From NCBI GenBank assembly GCA_045590855.1, contig JAZNRV010000033.1, positions 1-29,908 on the forward strand: a stretch of 29,908 nt of DNA. The letters are read 5' to 3'. Positions within the stretch are counted from its first letter, which is position 1. Each line of letters opens with the position of its first letter. Source of the stretch: RGIG3009 sp045590855. Its GTDB lineage: Bacteria; Bacillota; Clostridia; Oscillospirales; Acutalibacteraceae. Of this stretch, positions 21,816 to 29,908 are shown piece by piece. Made by a program: the position numbers and the translations under genes. Under the pieces are notes generated by a model, which was not told where the DNA came from, did not search any database, and saw only the letters and a list, made by a program, of their open reading frames with translations.

Positions 21816-23993
21816 CTATCTCGTTAACTGATTATCATAAAATGTATCAACCGCAACGCTGTCCAGCACAACTCCTTTGCTCTTATCAAGCAGTACGATA
21901 TTAAGTCCGCGAAGATTAAGGGCACAGTCCCTTCCATTAATTGTGATAGATGCACAGTTATCGTATCCGTATCCACTACTAACAATCTCTATTTGTTCAT
22001 TATTGGACACTAGCAAATGTGATAATGTGGCTTCTGCCATCTCTTCATGGATTACCTTTCCATCATCAACAACTGCAACATACGCATTCCGGTAGCCTTC
22101 TTTGAGGTCAAACTCCAATCCCGCCTTTTTCATGACAGCAACAATTTCATCCGTCAACGCGGAACTGGCCTCGTCCTTTGCTGCAATGATGATCATCACA
22201 TCATCCAATTTTTGGGCTTCTTCCATGAAATCACGAAGCGTTTGAGTGGCTAAGACACCATTATTCACCTTATAATAGATGGACTGTGTTTTATGGATTT
22301 TACCTGTTGGATCCATAGAAACCTGTGGATCATAATGAATTGGATTCATGCCAATATCGTACAAGGTAAAAATTTGTCCCCGAAAATTATAATTAAAATG
22401 CTGGTCGTAACAGCTTACACTGATGTCATATTCCTCTGCCAACATTTGAAGTCTCTTGAGTTCATAACGCGCATCCTTGTACTCTTCAAACAACTCGTCC
22501 GTTTTAACAAGATTGGGGGAAATATTAACTAGCAAGAGGGCTGACAGAACACCGGCACCAAAAGACCTCATTTGGAAGCTTTGCGGCGTGCGATTGGATT
22601 TTTCAAACAGATACATCATCGCACATACCGGTATATATAATGGGGCAACACAGTATCTAGCCCAAGATAATCCCGGAACAACGATCACCGCAAAAATTCC
22701 TGTTGCCAGAAAGATTTCCGCAATTCTACAAATTTTCGGTTTTGTTTTTCGGTAATCCACATACGCAATAACCAGAACAACTATGCTGACTAGAAGAATT
22801 CCGCTAAACAGCATTCCCCAGCCGCCAATGGAAGTATCATAGCCTTTTGCATAATGGATTTCTTCTGCAGCAAAGGTCAACGGAAGTTTTTCTTCCGTAA
22901 TTCCTGTTCTGGAAAATAGGGAAGTGATAAACCTGGACAGGTTTGACATCTCTTTGTATTTTCCCGGCATCAGAGATGTGATAATCTCATTCGACCCATC
23001 ACCAAAGATGGAGTAAAAGGGATTTCTGTGACGAATCGTGTTCACAACATAGGAAGTTGCTCCATTGAACAAGCAGCCAGACAAGACCGAAATCGCAAAC
23101 AGGTAAAAACGGCTGAACAAAATCTTTTTACCTGTTTTGGAAATACCTTCCCGAATCTTTGTAACAACCCAGTAGACAAAAAGGCTTGCGCATGGTATGG
23201 CAAAATAAATAACTCCACTAAACTTTGTGTTGAACCCGATGTTAATTGTCGAAAATATAAGAAAATAGCTGACCGAAATGTATTTTCCTCTTTCGAAAAA
23301 TGTTAGATACAGGCATCCCATAATGCACAACAACACCATATGCCATAGGAACGCATCATTGTATTGTGTAAACATCTGTGACAGCATAACAGGATGGATT
23401 GATAAAAACAACGCACAGAGCGCCGCCTGAATTCTGGTAAGCCCCACTGCACGGTGGATTAATTCATAAGAAATTAATAATGTCGCCACTCCCCCCAACA
23501 GGTTAAATGACTTCGCAGACTCAATATTATTTGTAAAAACATATACGCACGCGCCCCATATTTCCGTTCCCTTTGGGTACGCGTCTAAGTAATTGGAATC
23601 AAAATCTGACAACAATGGAAAATTATTGTCAGCAAAACTGTAAAATGTTTCGTATAATGGATTCCATCCGTATTTTAGGAATCCGGTCATTACTTTATGG
23701 TATGCGTTTCCATCCCACGACCAATCAAATGTATAGCAATTCAGCACCACCGCAAAGACCGTCACAGCAATTCCAACACCGATACAGATCAGTGTTGCTT
23801 TCCATGTTCTCCCTGAAAGGAAGTAACAAACCGCCATACTGCACAAAACAGCAATCGGAATATTTGCAATTGTAATGGAAATCCGGAAGAAAAACAACAG
23901 TGTTGTTACGGAAATGGTAAACAGAAGCAGGCTCAACAAAAAAACACCAATCAGCATTGGTTGCCGCACCGCTGACTCTCTATTTTTTATCAT
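21816..23993 (-). CDS. Large polytopic membrane protein, probable GT-C-type glycosyltransferase
   Basis: About 725 residues. The N-terminal 450 residues hold roughly ten or more hydrophobic helices; a soluble C-terminal domain of about 230 residues follows. In the first extracellular loop, DWSWDGNAYHK with an acidic pair fits the catalytic loop of GT-C enzymes that use lipid-linked donors. The family is not recognised more closely. The ATG at 23993 is chosen because at 24005 the AAAGG sequence touches the start codon with no spacing; it overlaps the HAD gene 3' end by 14 nt. The probable role is transfer of the sugar made by the UbiA/HAD pair. The donor and acceptor are unknown. Confidence 0.65.
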   Translation of the reverse strand: MIKNRESAVRQPMLIGVFLLSLLLFTISVTTLLFFFRISITIANIPIAVLCSMAVCYFLSGRTWKATLICIGVGIAVTVFAVVLNCYTFDWSWDGNAYHKVMTGFLKYGWNPLYETFYSFADNNFPLLSDFDSNYLDAYPKGTEIWGACVYVFTNNIESAKSFNLLGGVATLLISYELIHRAVGLTRIQAALCALFLSIHPVMLSQMFTQYNDAFLWHMVLLCIMGCLYLTFFERGKYISVSYFLIFSTINIGFNTKFSGVIYFAIPCASLFVYWVVTKIREGISKTGKKILFSRFYLFAISVLSGCLFNGATSYVVNTIRHRNPFYSIFGDGSNEIITSLMPGKYKEMSNLSRFITSLFSRTGITEEKLPLTFAAEEIHYAKGYDTSIGGWGMLFSGILLVSIVVLVIAYVDYRKTKPKICRIAEIFLATGIFAVIVVPGLSWARYCVAPLYIPVCAMMYLFEKSNRTPQSFQMRSFGAGVLSALLLVNISPNLVKTDELFEEYKDARYELKRLQMLAEEYDISVSCYDQHFNYNFRGQIFTLYDIGMNPIHYDPQVSMDPTGKIHKTQSIYYKVNNGVLATQTLRDFMEEAQKLDDVMIIIAAKDEASSALTDEIVAVMKKAGLEFDLKEGYRNAYVAVVDDGKVIHEEMAEATLSHLLVSNNEQIEIVSSGYGYDNCASITINGRDCALNLRGLNIVLLDKSKGVVLDSVAVDTFYDNQLTR

Positions 23994-24567
23994 GTTGCGA
24001 CTCATCCTTTCTTGGCCACGGGTTTATGCGGTCACCGCAAACAAGAAATGCCTCTTGAGCAATTTCCGCCATCGGTGCGTCACTTACAGAATCCGAGTAG
24101 AACTTTTCAACTACACCATTCGGATAATGTTCGCAAAAACGTCTGACCTTCTCTTCACCCTTACAATTGCGTCCCAAGATTTTTCCAGTATTGATATCCA
24201 TCTCCGTTGCAATCGGGCTGGGAATGCCCAACTCCCTACAAATCGGCGTTAGCAGAAATTCAGGAGAGGCAGAAATAATAACATCAGATTCTTGCCTCTG
24301 TGCTAAATAAAAGCGTTTTATCTTTTTTCTGTGAATAGACCAAAAGGACTTAATAACGTTTTCAGCATCTGGCATCTTAGGCAAAAAACAGAAAAACTTC
24401 TCTTTCATAGTCTTTGTATCACATTTTCCCAATAGTTTCATGACAATTCCACATAATTGGCTTGGCAAGCATGATACAATTGCAAAACATCTCGAGAGAC
24501 AGTAAAGATAAAAATCTATTGAACAATCACCGTTATATATTGTTTTATCAAAATCATAAACATTCAT
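23980..24567 (-). CDS. HAD-family phosphatase (phosphoserine phosphatase-like)
   Basis: This 195-residue protein has the HAD motifs: I, Asp5 and Asp7 in YDFDKT; II, Ser in ISASPE; III, Lys in CKGEEK; IV, SDSVSDAPM. A hydrophobic stretch after motif I (about 22-48) belongs to the cap or to membrane contact. In actinobacteria, the product of the UbiA-type phosphoribosyltransferase is 5-phosphoribosyl-polyprenol and must be dephosphorylated. This gene sits directly after such a UbiA gene, so that reaction is a sound guess. The 26 nt between ubiA stop and this start leave room for an AAGGA RBS inside the 3' end. Confidence 0.82.
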   Translation of the reverse strand: MNVYDFDKTIYNGDCSIDFYLYCLSRCFAIVSCLPSQLCGIVMKLLGKCDTKTMKEKFFCFLPKMPDAENVIKSFWSIHRKKIKRFYLAQRQESDVIISASPEFLLTPICRELGIPSPIATEMDINTGKILGRNCKGEEKVRRFCEHYPNGVVEKFYSDSVSDAPMAEIAQEAFLVCGDRINPWPRKDESQHDKK

Positions 24568-24579
24568 TGTTAGAAATCC

Positions 24580-25437
24580 TTATGTATATAAAATGACAAA
24601 CATCGTTATCAAATAAACACTGCATAACACGAGAAGAACTTTATCACGGAGAAGCACTTCCACGGGATCTCCATCTGACTCCCCTTCAATATTCATGCTA
24701 TACTTCATTGTAATCAGCAGCACCAACGGCACGGTCAGAATAAGGCTGCTGTCTCCTGCCGGATCGGATGCTTTATCCATACTCCATAAAGCATAAAAAA
24801 CATTTGTCAGTGCCAAACACATATACATATTTTTGTCCAGAAAATTCACAGGATATTCCTTGAGCACTTTTCTGGTTTCCCCATTTCCAATCTTCTTGAG
24901 TTCGTTGCGACGCTTTCCTAATGCGAAATAGAAAGACACGGCAAGAACTGTCAAGTACAGCCAATTGGAAATGGTGATTTCCACTACAAAGGCGCCATAT
25001 AGAATTCGAATCAAAAATCCTGCAACCAGTATAGTAATATCCACAATGGGAATGTTTTTTAACCCAAAGCTGTATGCCAAATTCAGCACTAAATACAATA
25101 GCAACAATAATGTAGGGATAACGCGAAAAGTAATGCTATTACATATAATGGCTAGGACCAAAAGCACCACGACCATTTTCCAAGCATTTTTGACAGATAC
25201 TGTCCCAGCAGCAATCGGACGCTTGCTTTTTATTGGATGCTTTCGGTCTTTCTCTCGGTCGCGAATGTCATTGATGATATATACAACTGAGGAAACCATA
25301 CAAAAGGCAATAAAGGCGACAATGCCTGTGGTCAGCTTTTCAATGTTGAATAGCTGACCACTGCAAGCCAACGCAGCAAATACAAGAAAATTTTTGACAT
25401 AGTGACGAACACGCATCAACTTAAAATATTGTTTCAT
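24580..25437 (-). CDS. UbiA-superfamily prenyltransferase, decaprenyl-phosphate phosphoribosyltransferase-like
   Basis: This 285-residue membrane protein has about eight helices. The Asp-rich motif NDIRDREKDRKHP (56-68) followed by KSKRPIAAG is the form seen in DPPR synthases, which join PRPP to polyprenyl phosphate, rather than in quinone or heme prenyltransferases. It starts the transcript, with a very strong AAGGAGGT 6 nt before ATG and a promoter at 25609. It would make lipid-linked ribose-5-phosphate for a surface glycan. No DprE1/DprE2-type epimerase is present here, so the final sugar may stay ribose. Confidence 0.85.
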   Translation of the reverse strand: MKQYFKLMRVRHYVKNFLVFAALACSGQLFNIEKLTTGIVAFIAFCMVSSVVYIINDIRDREKDRKHPIKSKRPIAAGTVSVKNAWKMVVVLLVLAIICNSITFRVIPTLLLLLYLVLNLAYSFGLKNIPIVDITILVAGFLIRILYGAFVVEITISNWLYLTVLAVSFYFALGKRRNELKKIGNGETRKVLKEYPVNFLDKNMYMCLALTNVFYALWSMDKASDPAGDSSLILTVPLVLLITMKYSMNIEGESDGDPVEVLLRDKVLLVLCSVYLITMFVILYT

Positions 25438-25481
25438 GCGGTTACCTCCTTACACTGGATAATGGGTAATTTCAAAATCAA

Positions 25482-25556
25482 TCATTTACATAATCGAGTC
25501 AGCAAAAAAATTCTTGTTAATATTATTAAAACTGTTGAAAAGTTAATTTTTTGCAT
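25482..25556 (-). other. Possible 24-codon upstream ORF in the ubiA leader
   Basis: The ubiA leader is about 165 nt and holds a short ORF from ATG 25556 to TGA 25482, a hydrophobic peptide beginning MQKINFSTVLIILT. Its RBS (GGGTGA) is weak. No riboswitch or terminator hairpin was recognised in this leader. It may be chance. Confidence 0.2.
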
Positions 25557-25608
25557 CGATTCACCCAAAAAGTTTTCTTCTCTCTGTAAAAATTCCATAA
25601 TTTTCTTT

Positions 25609-25637
25609 ATTATAGCATGTTACCCGTATTTTTTCAA
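25609..25637 (-). promoter_or_regulatory. Promoter of the ubiA-HAD-GT-gtrA block
   Basis: Minus strand -35 TTGAAA (25632-25637), 17-nt spacer, -10 TATAAT (25609-25614). Confidence 0.75.
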
Positions 25638-25701
25638 TATAAAATCACTCCTTCTATGTGAAAATAGTGCAAAAGGAGGGCGAATTTGGCAATTTGCTCA
25701 A

Positions 25702-25731
25702 TTGACAAATTTTGTTTTTTAGTCTTTTAAT
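25702..25731 (+). promoter_or_regulatory. Probable promoter of sufC
   Basis: -35 TTGACA (25702-25707), 18-nt spacer, -10 TTTAAT (25726-25731), about 52 nt upstream of the start codon. TACAAT at 25748 is an alternative -10 without a good -35. Confidence 0.6.
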
Positions 25732-25744
25732 TTGTGAAAAAACG

Positions 25745-25760
25745 TGATACAATAGTATCA
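25745..25760. promoter_or_regulatory. Palindrome between the sufC promoter and gene, possible operator
   Basis: TGATAC-AATA-GTATCA is a perfect 16-bp palindrome located 14-29 nt after the proposed -10, where a repressor would block transcription. No regulator gene is adjacent, so its partner is unknown. Confidence 0.35.
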
Positions 25761-25783
25761 ATCTGCAAAAACGGAGGACAAGC

Positions 25784-26509
25784 ATGTTAGAACTTAAACA
25801 TATTGATTACACCGTCGAAACAGAAGACGGACAAAAAGATATTTTAAAAGACGTCAGCTTGACGATTGACGAACGGTTTGTGGCGATTACCGGTCCCAAC
25901 GGCGGCGGAAAATCCACCCTTGCCAAAGTGATTGCGGGGATTTTGACACCCACAAACGGTTCGATTTTGCTGGATGGTGAAGACATTACCTCGCTTAGCA
26001 TTACCGAACGCGCAAACCGTGGAATCAGTTTTGCGTTTCAGCAACCGGTCCGTTTTAAGGGCATTACGGTACGCGATTTGTTGTCGCTTGCCGCGGGCAA
26101 GAAAATGTCGGTGACCGAAGCGTGCGCCTATTTGTCCGAGGTGGGTTTGTGTGCGAAAGATTACATCAACCGTGAAATCAACGGCAGTTTATCGGGCGGC
26201 GAACTCAAACGCATTGAAATTGCGACCGTGATGGTGCGCGGAACGCGCGTGACGGTGTTTGACGAGCCCGAAGCCGGCATTGATTTGTGGAGTTTTCAAA
26301 ACCTCATTCGCGTGTTCGAAAACATGCACGAAAAAGAAGGCGGTTCTATTTTGATTATTTCGCACCAAGAACGCATTTTGAACATTGCGGACAAAATTGT
26401 TGTGATTGCGGGCGGCGAGATTACCGACGTTGGCACACCCGCCACCATTTTGCCGCGGTTGCTGGACAAGGCAGGAACCTGCCAAGCGTTAACAGAAAAG
26501 TTGGTGTAA
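25784..26509 (+). CDS. sufC: SufC-type Fe-S cluster assembly ATPase
   Basis: This 241-residue ABC ATPase has Walker A GPNGGGKST, the signature LSGGELKRIEI, Walker B VTVFDEPEAGID and the switch His in IISHQERI. DEPEAGID is typical of SufC and its minimal-system relatives. It powers the scaffold encoded by the next gene, 4 nt downstream. No sufD, sufS or sufU follows, so this is the two-gene minimal form (also called SmsC). GGAGG lies 7 nt before the ATG. Confidence 0.94.
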   Translation: MLELKHIDYTVETEDGQKDILKDVSLTIDERFVAITGPNGGGKSTLAKVIAGILTPTNGSILLDGEDITSLSITERANRGISFAFQQPVRFKGITVRDLLSLAAGKKMSVTEACAYLSEVGLCAKDYINREINGSLSGGELKRIEIATVMVRGTRVTVFDEPEAGIDLWSFQNLIRVFENMHEKEGGSILIISHQERILNIADKIVVIAGGEITDVGTPATILPRLLDKAGTCQALTEKLV

Positions 26510-26513
26510 ACTT

Positions 26514-27431
26514 ATGAATACGATTGAAAAAACGTTATTGGAAGCCGTGGCGGATTTGCACGACGTTCCCGAAGGGGCGTACAACATCCGCGCAAACGGC
26601 GAAGCGGCGGGGCGCGCCACCACCGCTAACATTGATATTGTGACCAAAACCGACAAAGCGGGTATTGATATTCGCATTAAACCGAACACCAAAAACGAAA
26701 GTGTTCACATTCCCGTGATTATCAGCAAAGCGGGGTTGCAAGAACTGGTTTACAACGACTTCTTTGTTGGTGACAATGCCGACGTTACCATTGTGGCGGG
26801 GTGCGGGATTCACAACAGCGGTGACGAAGAATCGCGTCACGACGGTGTGCACACGTTTTACGTGGGCAAAAACGCCAAAGTGCGGTATGTGGAAAAGCAC
26901 TACGGCGACGGTGACGGCAACGGCAAGCGCGTGATGAATCCGCAAACGGTGATTGTGCTCGAAGAAGGCGCCGTAATGGAACTGGAAACCACGCAAATCA
27001 AAGGGGTGGATTCTACCAGCCGTGTAACCGATGCCAAGGTGGCAGACGGGGCTTCGCTTGTCATTCGCGAAAAGCTGATGACACACGGTGACCAGTTTGC
27101 CGAAACCGATTTTACCGTCGAACTAAACGGCGAAGATTCCTCGGCTAACGTAATTTCGCGTTCGGTGGCAAAAGACCGTTCCAAGCAACGGTTTGTTTCG
27201 CGGATTCACGGCAACAACCGTTGCAACGGTCACACGGAATGCGATGCCATTTTGATGGACGATGCCAGCGTGTGCGCTATCCCCGAAATTGTTGCCAACC
27301 ACTTGGACGCTTCGCTGATTCACGAAGCGGCTATCGGCAAAATTGCGGGCGAACAACTGATTAAATTGATGACGTTGGGGCTCACCGAGCAACAAGCCGA
27401 AGAAGAAATTATCAACGGATTCTTAAAGTGA
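26514..27431 (+). CDS. sufB: Short SufB/SufD-family scaffold (SmsB-like)
   Basis: This 305-residue protein is much shorter than SufB of the six-gene SUF operon (near 470-490). The beta-helix core is recognisable (VYNDFFVGDNADVTIVAGCGIHNSG, then DASVCAIPEI and HEAAIGKIAGEQL), including the C-terminal HEA-IG motif that contacts SufC. Cys in VAGCGIH, NRCNGH and SVCAIP are possible cluster ligands. It forms the assembly scaffold with SufC; sulfur could come from NifS in this window. A strong bidirectional terminator follows 11 nt after the stop. Confidence 0.9.
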   Translation: MNTIEKTLLEAVADLHDVPEGAYNIRANGEAAGRATTANIDIVTKTDKAGIDIRIKPNTKNESVHIPVIISKAGLQELVYNDFFVGDNADVTIVAGCGIHNSGDEESRHDGVHTFYVGKNAKVRYVEKHYGDGDGNGKRVMNPQTVIVLEEGAVMELETTQIKGVDSTSRVTDAKVADGASLVIREKLMTHGDQFAETDFTVELNGEDSSANVISRSVAKDRSKQRFVSRIHGNNRCNGHTECDAILMDDASVCAIPEIVANHLDASLIHEAAIGKIAGEQLIKLMTLGLTEQQAEEEIINGFLK

Positions 27432-27441
27432 TTACAAACAA

Positions 27442-27478
27442 AAAAGAGAAGATTTCGCGTTGCGAAATCTTCTCTTTT
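27442..27478. terminator. Bidirectional terminator between sufB and the convergent membrane-protein gene
   Basis: A perfect 17-bp stem (27442-27458 with 27462-27478) has a GTT loop and A- and T-rich ends. It lies 4 nt from the minus-strand stop at 27483 as well. Confidence 0.92.
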
Positions 27479-27482
27479 ATTT

Positions 27483-28217
27483 TTACGAATCTGCCGAGAC
27501 GGATTGTAACACAAGTCCGTCGTCGGTACGCTCTACTTTGTACCACTGGGAATATTTTGCCATTTTTTCGGTGGGTTCAATGGCGTTGCCGCGTTCGTCG
27601 TACTGAATATCGTTGTTGGATACGTACGCGACTTTAACGGTGTAGGTATCTTTTTTTGTTTTGATTTTGCCGAGCACCGGCGTATATCCCGACGTGTTAA
27701 GGGTAAGCGGAATGTAATAGCTTTTTTTGTCAGCAACGTATTCCATATCCCCTACTGTACGGTGCGAAAGCGCCGCTTTGCCAAACAAGGCGGCATAGGA
27801 TTCTTCCACCACCGTTTGCGGTACAATCATACGAAACAGTGTTTGTTCGAGTTCGTAGGTACAATTTTCATCCTTTTCGCGCAGTTGGCGAATGCGTTCT
27901 GCCTCGGTCACGCGAAAGGCGGCTGCCAGCAACAGCGAATCGGAATCTTTGGCGGTTTCGACGCTTTCAAAATCCGAGGGGCAAAATTGCATGACGGGTT
28001 CCAAAAAAGTGTACAGTTCTTCCCGCAAGGGCGTATCATCGCCCCAGCGAATTACCAAGCGTACCGCACCCACAAGCAACGAAATACACCCGATAAAAGC
28101 AAGCAACAACACCGCAAATCCCAGCGGTGCCGCATAGCGAATCTTGCCGCGTTTTTTGGGTTGTTTTTGTTGTTCAGCAGATACCGTTTCTGCTTGACGA
28201 ATCGTTTCTTCGCTCAT
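27483..28217 (-). CDS. Membrane-anchored protein of unknown function
   Basis: About 244 residues; the family is not recognised. A charged N-terminal segment (QQKQPKKRGK) precedes one transmembrane helix (about 29-52, AAPLGFAVLLLAFIGCISLLVGA). The remaining 190 residues are predicted extracellular with mixed alpha/beta character (VEESYAALFGKAAL, then SYYIPLTLNTSGYTPVLGKI). The ATG at 28217 is chosen over an in-frame upstream start at 28226 because AAGGAG sits 8 nt before it; that RBS contains the truB stop, so the genes are co-translated. It is the last gene of the nrnA-truB transcript. Confidence 0.8.
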   Translation of the reverse strand: MSEETIRQAETVSAEQQKQPKKRGKIRYAAPLGFAVLLLAFIGCISLLVGAVRLVIRWGDDTPLREELYTFLEPVMQFCPSDFESVETAKDSDSLLLAAAFRVTEAERIRQLREKDENCTYELEQTLFRMIVPQTVVEESYAALFGKAALSHRTVGDMEYVADKKSYYIPLTLNTSGYTPVLGKIKTKKDTYTVKVAYVSNNDIQYDERGNAIEPTEKMAKYSQWYKVERTDDGLVLQSVSADS

Positions 28218-28222
28218 GGTAA

Positions 28223-29113
28223 TCACTCCTTAAATATACGAATGATACGCAAACTTTGTTGTTCCAACCGACCCAGTCCGATAAACTCACCGTCGGGTGC
28301 GTTGACACGCACGGTTTCGCCCTCGCTTAAAGCGGTCGGCAAACGCTCAGCTGCCAGTTCCCCACCGTTTTGAAAACGGGTGGCTTGTGCCTTGGTGACG
28401 GTGAGTGCCGTATAGGTCGAAAAAGCGGTTTCGGTGGGCAACACGTGCGAAACCAGTGTGCCTTGCTCTGCCATGGCGCGACACTCATCAACCGTCAGAC
28501 AAGCGGATAATTCATACCCCGCTGCCAAGGTGCGCCGCAAATTGGCAAGTACGGCTCCGCAGCCGAGGGTTTGTCCCATGTCGTCGCACAAGGTACGAAT
28601 GTACGTACCCGCCGAGCAATCGCACGTGATGGTGAGCAATCCTTTTTTCGGGTCGTAGTTTTCTACCACCAAGGAATAAATGGTGACAGGACGTGCTTCG
28701 CGCTCAATTTCGATTCCCTGACGCGCCAAATCGTACAACCGCACACCGTCTTTTTTGAGTGCCGACATCATGGGCGGGACTTGCAAAATATCGCCCGTAA
28801 ACTGCGGGAGTATCGCTTCTATCTGTGCCAACGTGGGATATGGCTTGCCCGTTTGTGACACAGTTCCCCACACGTCGAGCGTATCACTTTGCAAACCGAA
28901 TTGTACCTCGGCGCGATAGCTTTTGCGGTGTGTGGGCAACAGTGGAATGGCTCTTGTGGCTTTGCCGAACATGAGCGGCAACACCCCCGTTGCCATGGGG
29001 TCGAGCGTTCCCGCGTGACCGACCTTTTTTTCGCCGGTCAGACGGCGCAACAGTGCACAACAGTCAAACGACGTCATGTGTTGCGGTTTATCAATACACA
29101 AAATACCGTTCAT
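28223..29113 (-). CDS. truB: tRNA pseudouridine-55 synthase
   Basis: This 296-residue protein makes pseudouridine 55 in the tRNA T-loop. It starts MNGILCIDKPQHMTSF and has the catalytic KVGHAGTLDPMATGVLPL (Asp in GTLDP), then SGTYIRTL-type SAGTYIRTLCDDMG, and a C-terminal PUA-like region ending GEFIGLGRLEQQSLRI. The ATG at 29113 matches family N-termini and overlaps the nrnA stop as ATGA; an upstream in-frame start at 29326 would lie inside nrnA. The order nrnA-truB is common in Bacillota ribosome-maturation clusters. Confidence 0.95.
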   Translation of the reverse strand: MNGILCIDKPQHMTSFDCCALLRRLTGEKKVGHAGTLDPMATGVLPLMFGKATRAIPLLPTHRKSYRAEVQFGLQSDTLDVWGTVSQTGKPYPTLAQIEAILPQFTGDILQVPPMMSALKKDGVRLYDLARQGIEIEREARPVTIYSLVVENYDPKKGLLTITCDCSAGTYIRTLCDDMGQTLGCGAVLANLRRTLAAGYELSACLTVDECRAMAEQGTLVSHVLPTETAFSTYTALTVTKAQATRFQNGGELAAERLPTALSEGETVRVNAPDGEFIGLGRLEQQSLRIIRIFKE

Positions 29114-29908
29114 ATGTTCGTAATGCGCGGAACGGCTTTGTGAATGGCTTTTCGCACCGTTTCGATAACCTGTTCCGCTTCTCCCGACAACGTACAACCC
29201 GCCGCGCGGGGATGCCCCCCGCCGCCGAGCAATCCGCAAATGGCAGAAGCATCGGCATGGGTGCCGGTACGCACGCTGATTTTGTAATCGCCGTCGGCTT
29301 TTTGGCGCATCATCACGCCCACCCAAACACCCTCGATTTGACGGGGTAATGGGGACAAGCCTTCCATGTCGTTTTCGTTAGCGCCTGCGGCTTTAATCAT
29401 CTCTTCGGTGATGCGCATAAAGGCGGTGCGACCTTCATCATAAAACACAATGGATTGCAACGCCGCTTGTTCGAGCTGTACCCGCGCGCGGGATTTGATG
29501 TCGAACATGGCGCGGTTAATCACCTCGGCATTGGCACCCGCTTCCATCAGCTGAGCCGCCATGCGGTGAGTCAGCGGGGTGGTATTGCTGTATTTAAAGC
29601 AACCCGTGTCGGTGGCAATGCCGGTATACAGGCAATCTGCCATGACGGTATCCACCGCAACGCCCATTTCCGTTATCACTTGATAAATGAGCATGGCGGT
29701 AGCGCCCATGGTGGCATCGAGCAACAAATGTTTTTCAAATGCGCGGTGCGAGCCGTGGTGGTCGATGCAAAGTTCCACTTTTTCGACATACGGTTGCAAC
29801 GACTCGCCCAGCAACTGGCTGTCTGCCACGTCCACCGCGCACACAAACGACTCCTCAAAATCGGGTTGCGGCACGGCGGTGGTCATGTAGTCGTATTTTT
29901 CGGGGATG
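29110..29908 (-). CDS. nrnA: DHH-family phosphoesterase, NrnA-type (5' end outside window)
   Basis: The reading frame is open to the window edge, so the N-terminus is missing; about 266 residues remain. It contains the DHH motif CIDHHGSHRAFEKH, YTGIATDTGCFKYSNT (DTG Asp ligand) and the C-terminal DHHA1 substrate motif GGGGHPRAAGCTL. Such proteins degrade nanoRNA and pAp in the cytoplasm. Length and neighbour truB favour NrnA over RecJ. The N-terminal D-D-GS motif cannot be seen here. Confidence 0.9.
   Translation of the reverse strand, partial: IPEKYDYMTTAVPQPDFEESFVCAVDVADSQLLGESLQPYVEKVELCIDHHGSHRAFEKHLLLDATMGATAMLIYQVITEMGVAVDTVMADCLYTGIATDTGCFKYSNTTPLTHRMAAQLMEAGANAEVINRAMFDIKSRARVQLEQAALQSIVFYDEGRTAFMRITEEMIKAAGANENDMEGLSPLPRQIEGVWVGVMMRQKADGDYKISVRTGTHADASAICGLLGGGGHPRAAGCTLSGEAEQVIETVRKAIHKAVPRITNI

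Overview
This window looks like a chromosome segment of a Gram-positive Clostridia-type bacterium, most likely an Oscillospirales/Ruminococcaceae-like gut lineage. That is an inference from gene content: electron-bifurcating NfnAB, class B sortase, a SpoIID domain, long Thr-rich linkers in surface proteins, a two-gene SufC/SufB-type Fe-S system, and strong AGGAGG ribosome binding sites. No species marker such as rRNA is present.

Layout. 1-2430: nfnA-nfnB (minus) with its own promoter. 2434-4143: a secreted transglutaminase-like surface protein (minus) split by one in-frame TGA. 4322-4765: a leaderless Cu/Zn superoxide dismutase (plus), followed by an array of mini-hairpins (4765-4949), a bidirectional terminator and a tRNA-Leu(CAA) gene (minus). 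5147-13388: one minus-strand operon for the whole pathway from DAHP to prephenate, Phe and Tyr (aroF-tyrA-aroB-aroA-aroC-pheA-aroEK-aroQ), with most junctions overlapping. It is preceded by a consensus promoter, a 29-codon leader peptide packed with Tyr and Phe codons, an antiterminator and a terminator: a complete ribosome-mediated attenuator. 13396-21125: nifS, class B sortase, a second mini-hairpin array, a four-helix-bundle protein, an ASCH protein, thiI, and a 1150-residue fusion CinA - membrane segment - catalytically degenerate sortase - Thr-rich linker - SpoIID. 21382-25437: an A/T-richer block gtrA / membrane glycosyltransferase-like / HAD phosphatase / UbiA prenyltransferase, probably lipid-linked pentose chemistry for a surface glycan. 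25784-27431: sufC-sufB-like pair (plus). 27483-29908: an unknown membrane protein, truB and the 3' part of an nrnA-type DHH phosphoesterase (minus).

How it fits together. NifS can supply sulfur both to ThiI (tRNA 4-thiouridine) and to the SufCB pair. The aro operon is under two feedback layers that can be read from sequence: attenuation by Tyr/Phe supply, and the regulatory N-terminal domain of the DAHP synthase plus the ACT domain of PheA. The sortase and the pseudosortase fusion are paralogues within about 3 kb of each other.

The most unusual items are the Tyr/Phe leader-peptide attenuator (rare in Gram-positives, which usually use T-box or TRAP), the CinA-pseudosortase-SpoIID fusion, and two eight-copy mini-hairpin arrays that follow the same design with different separator words.
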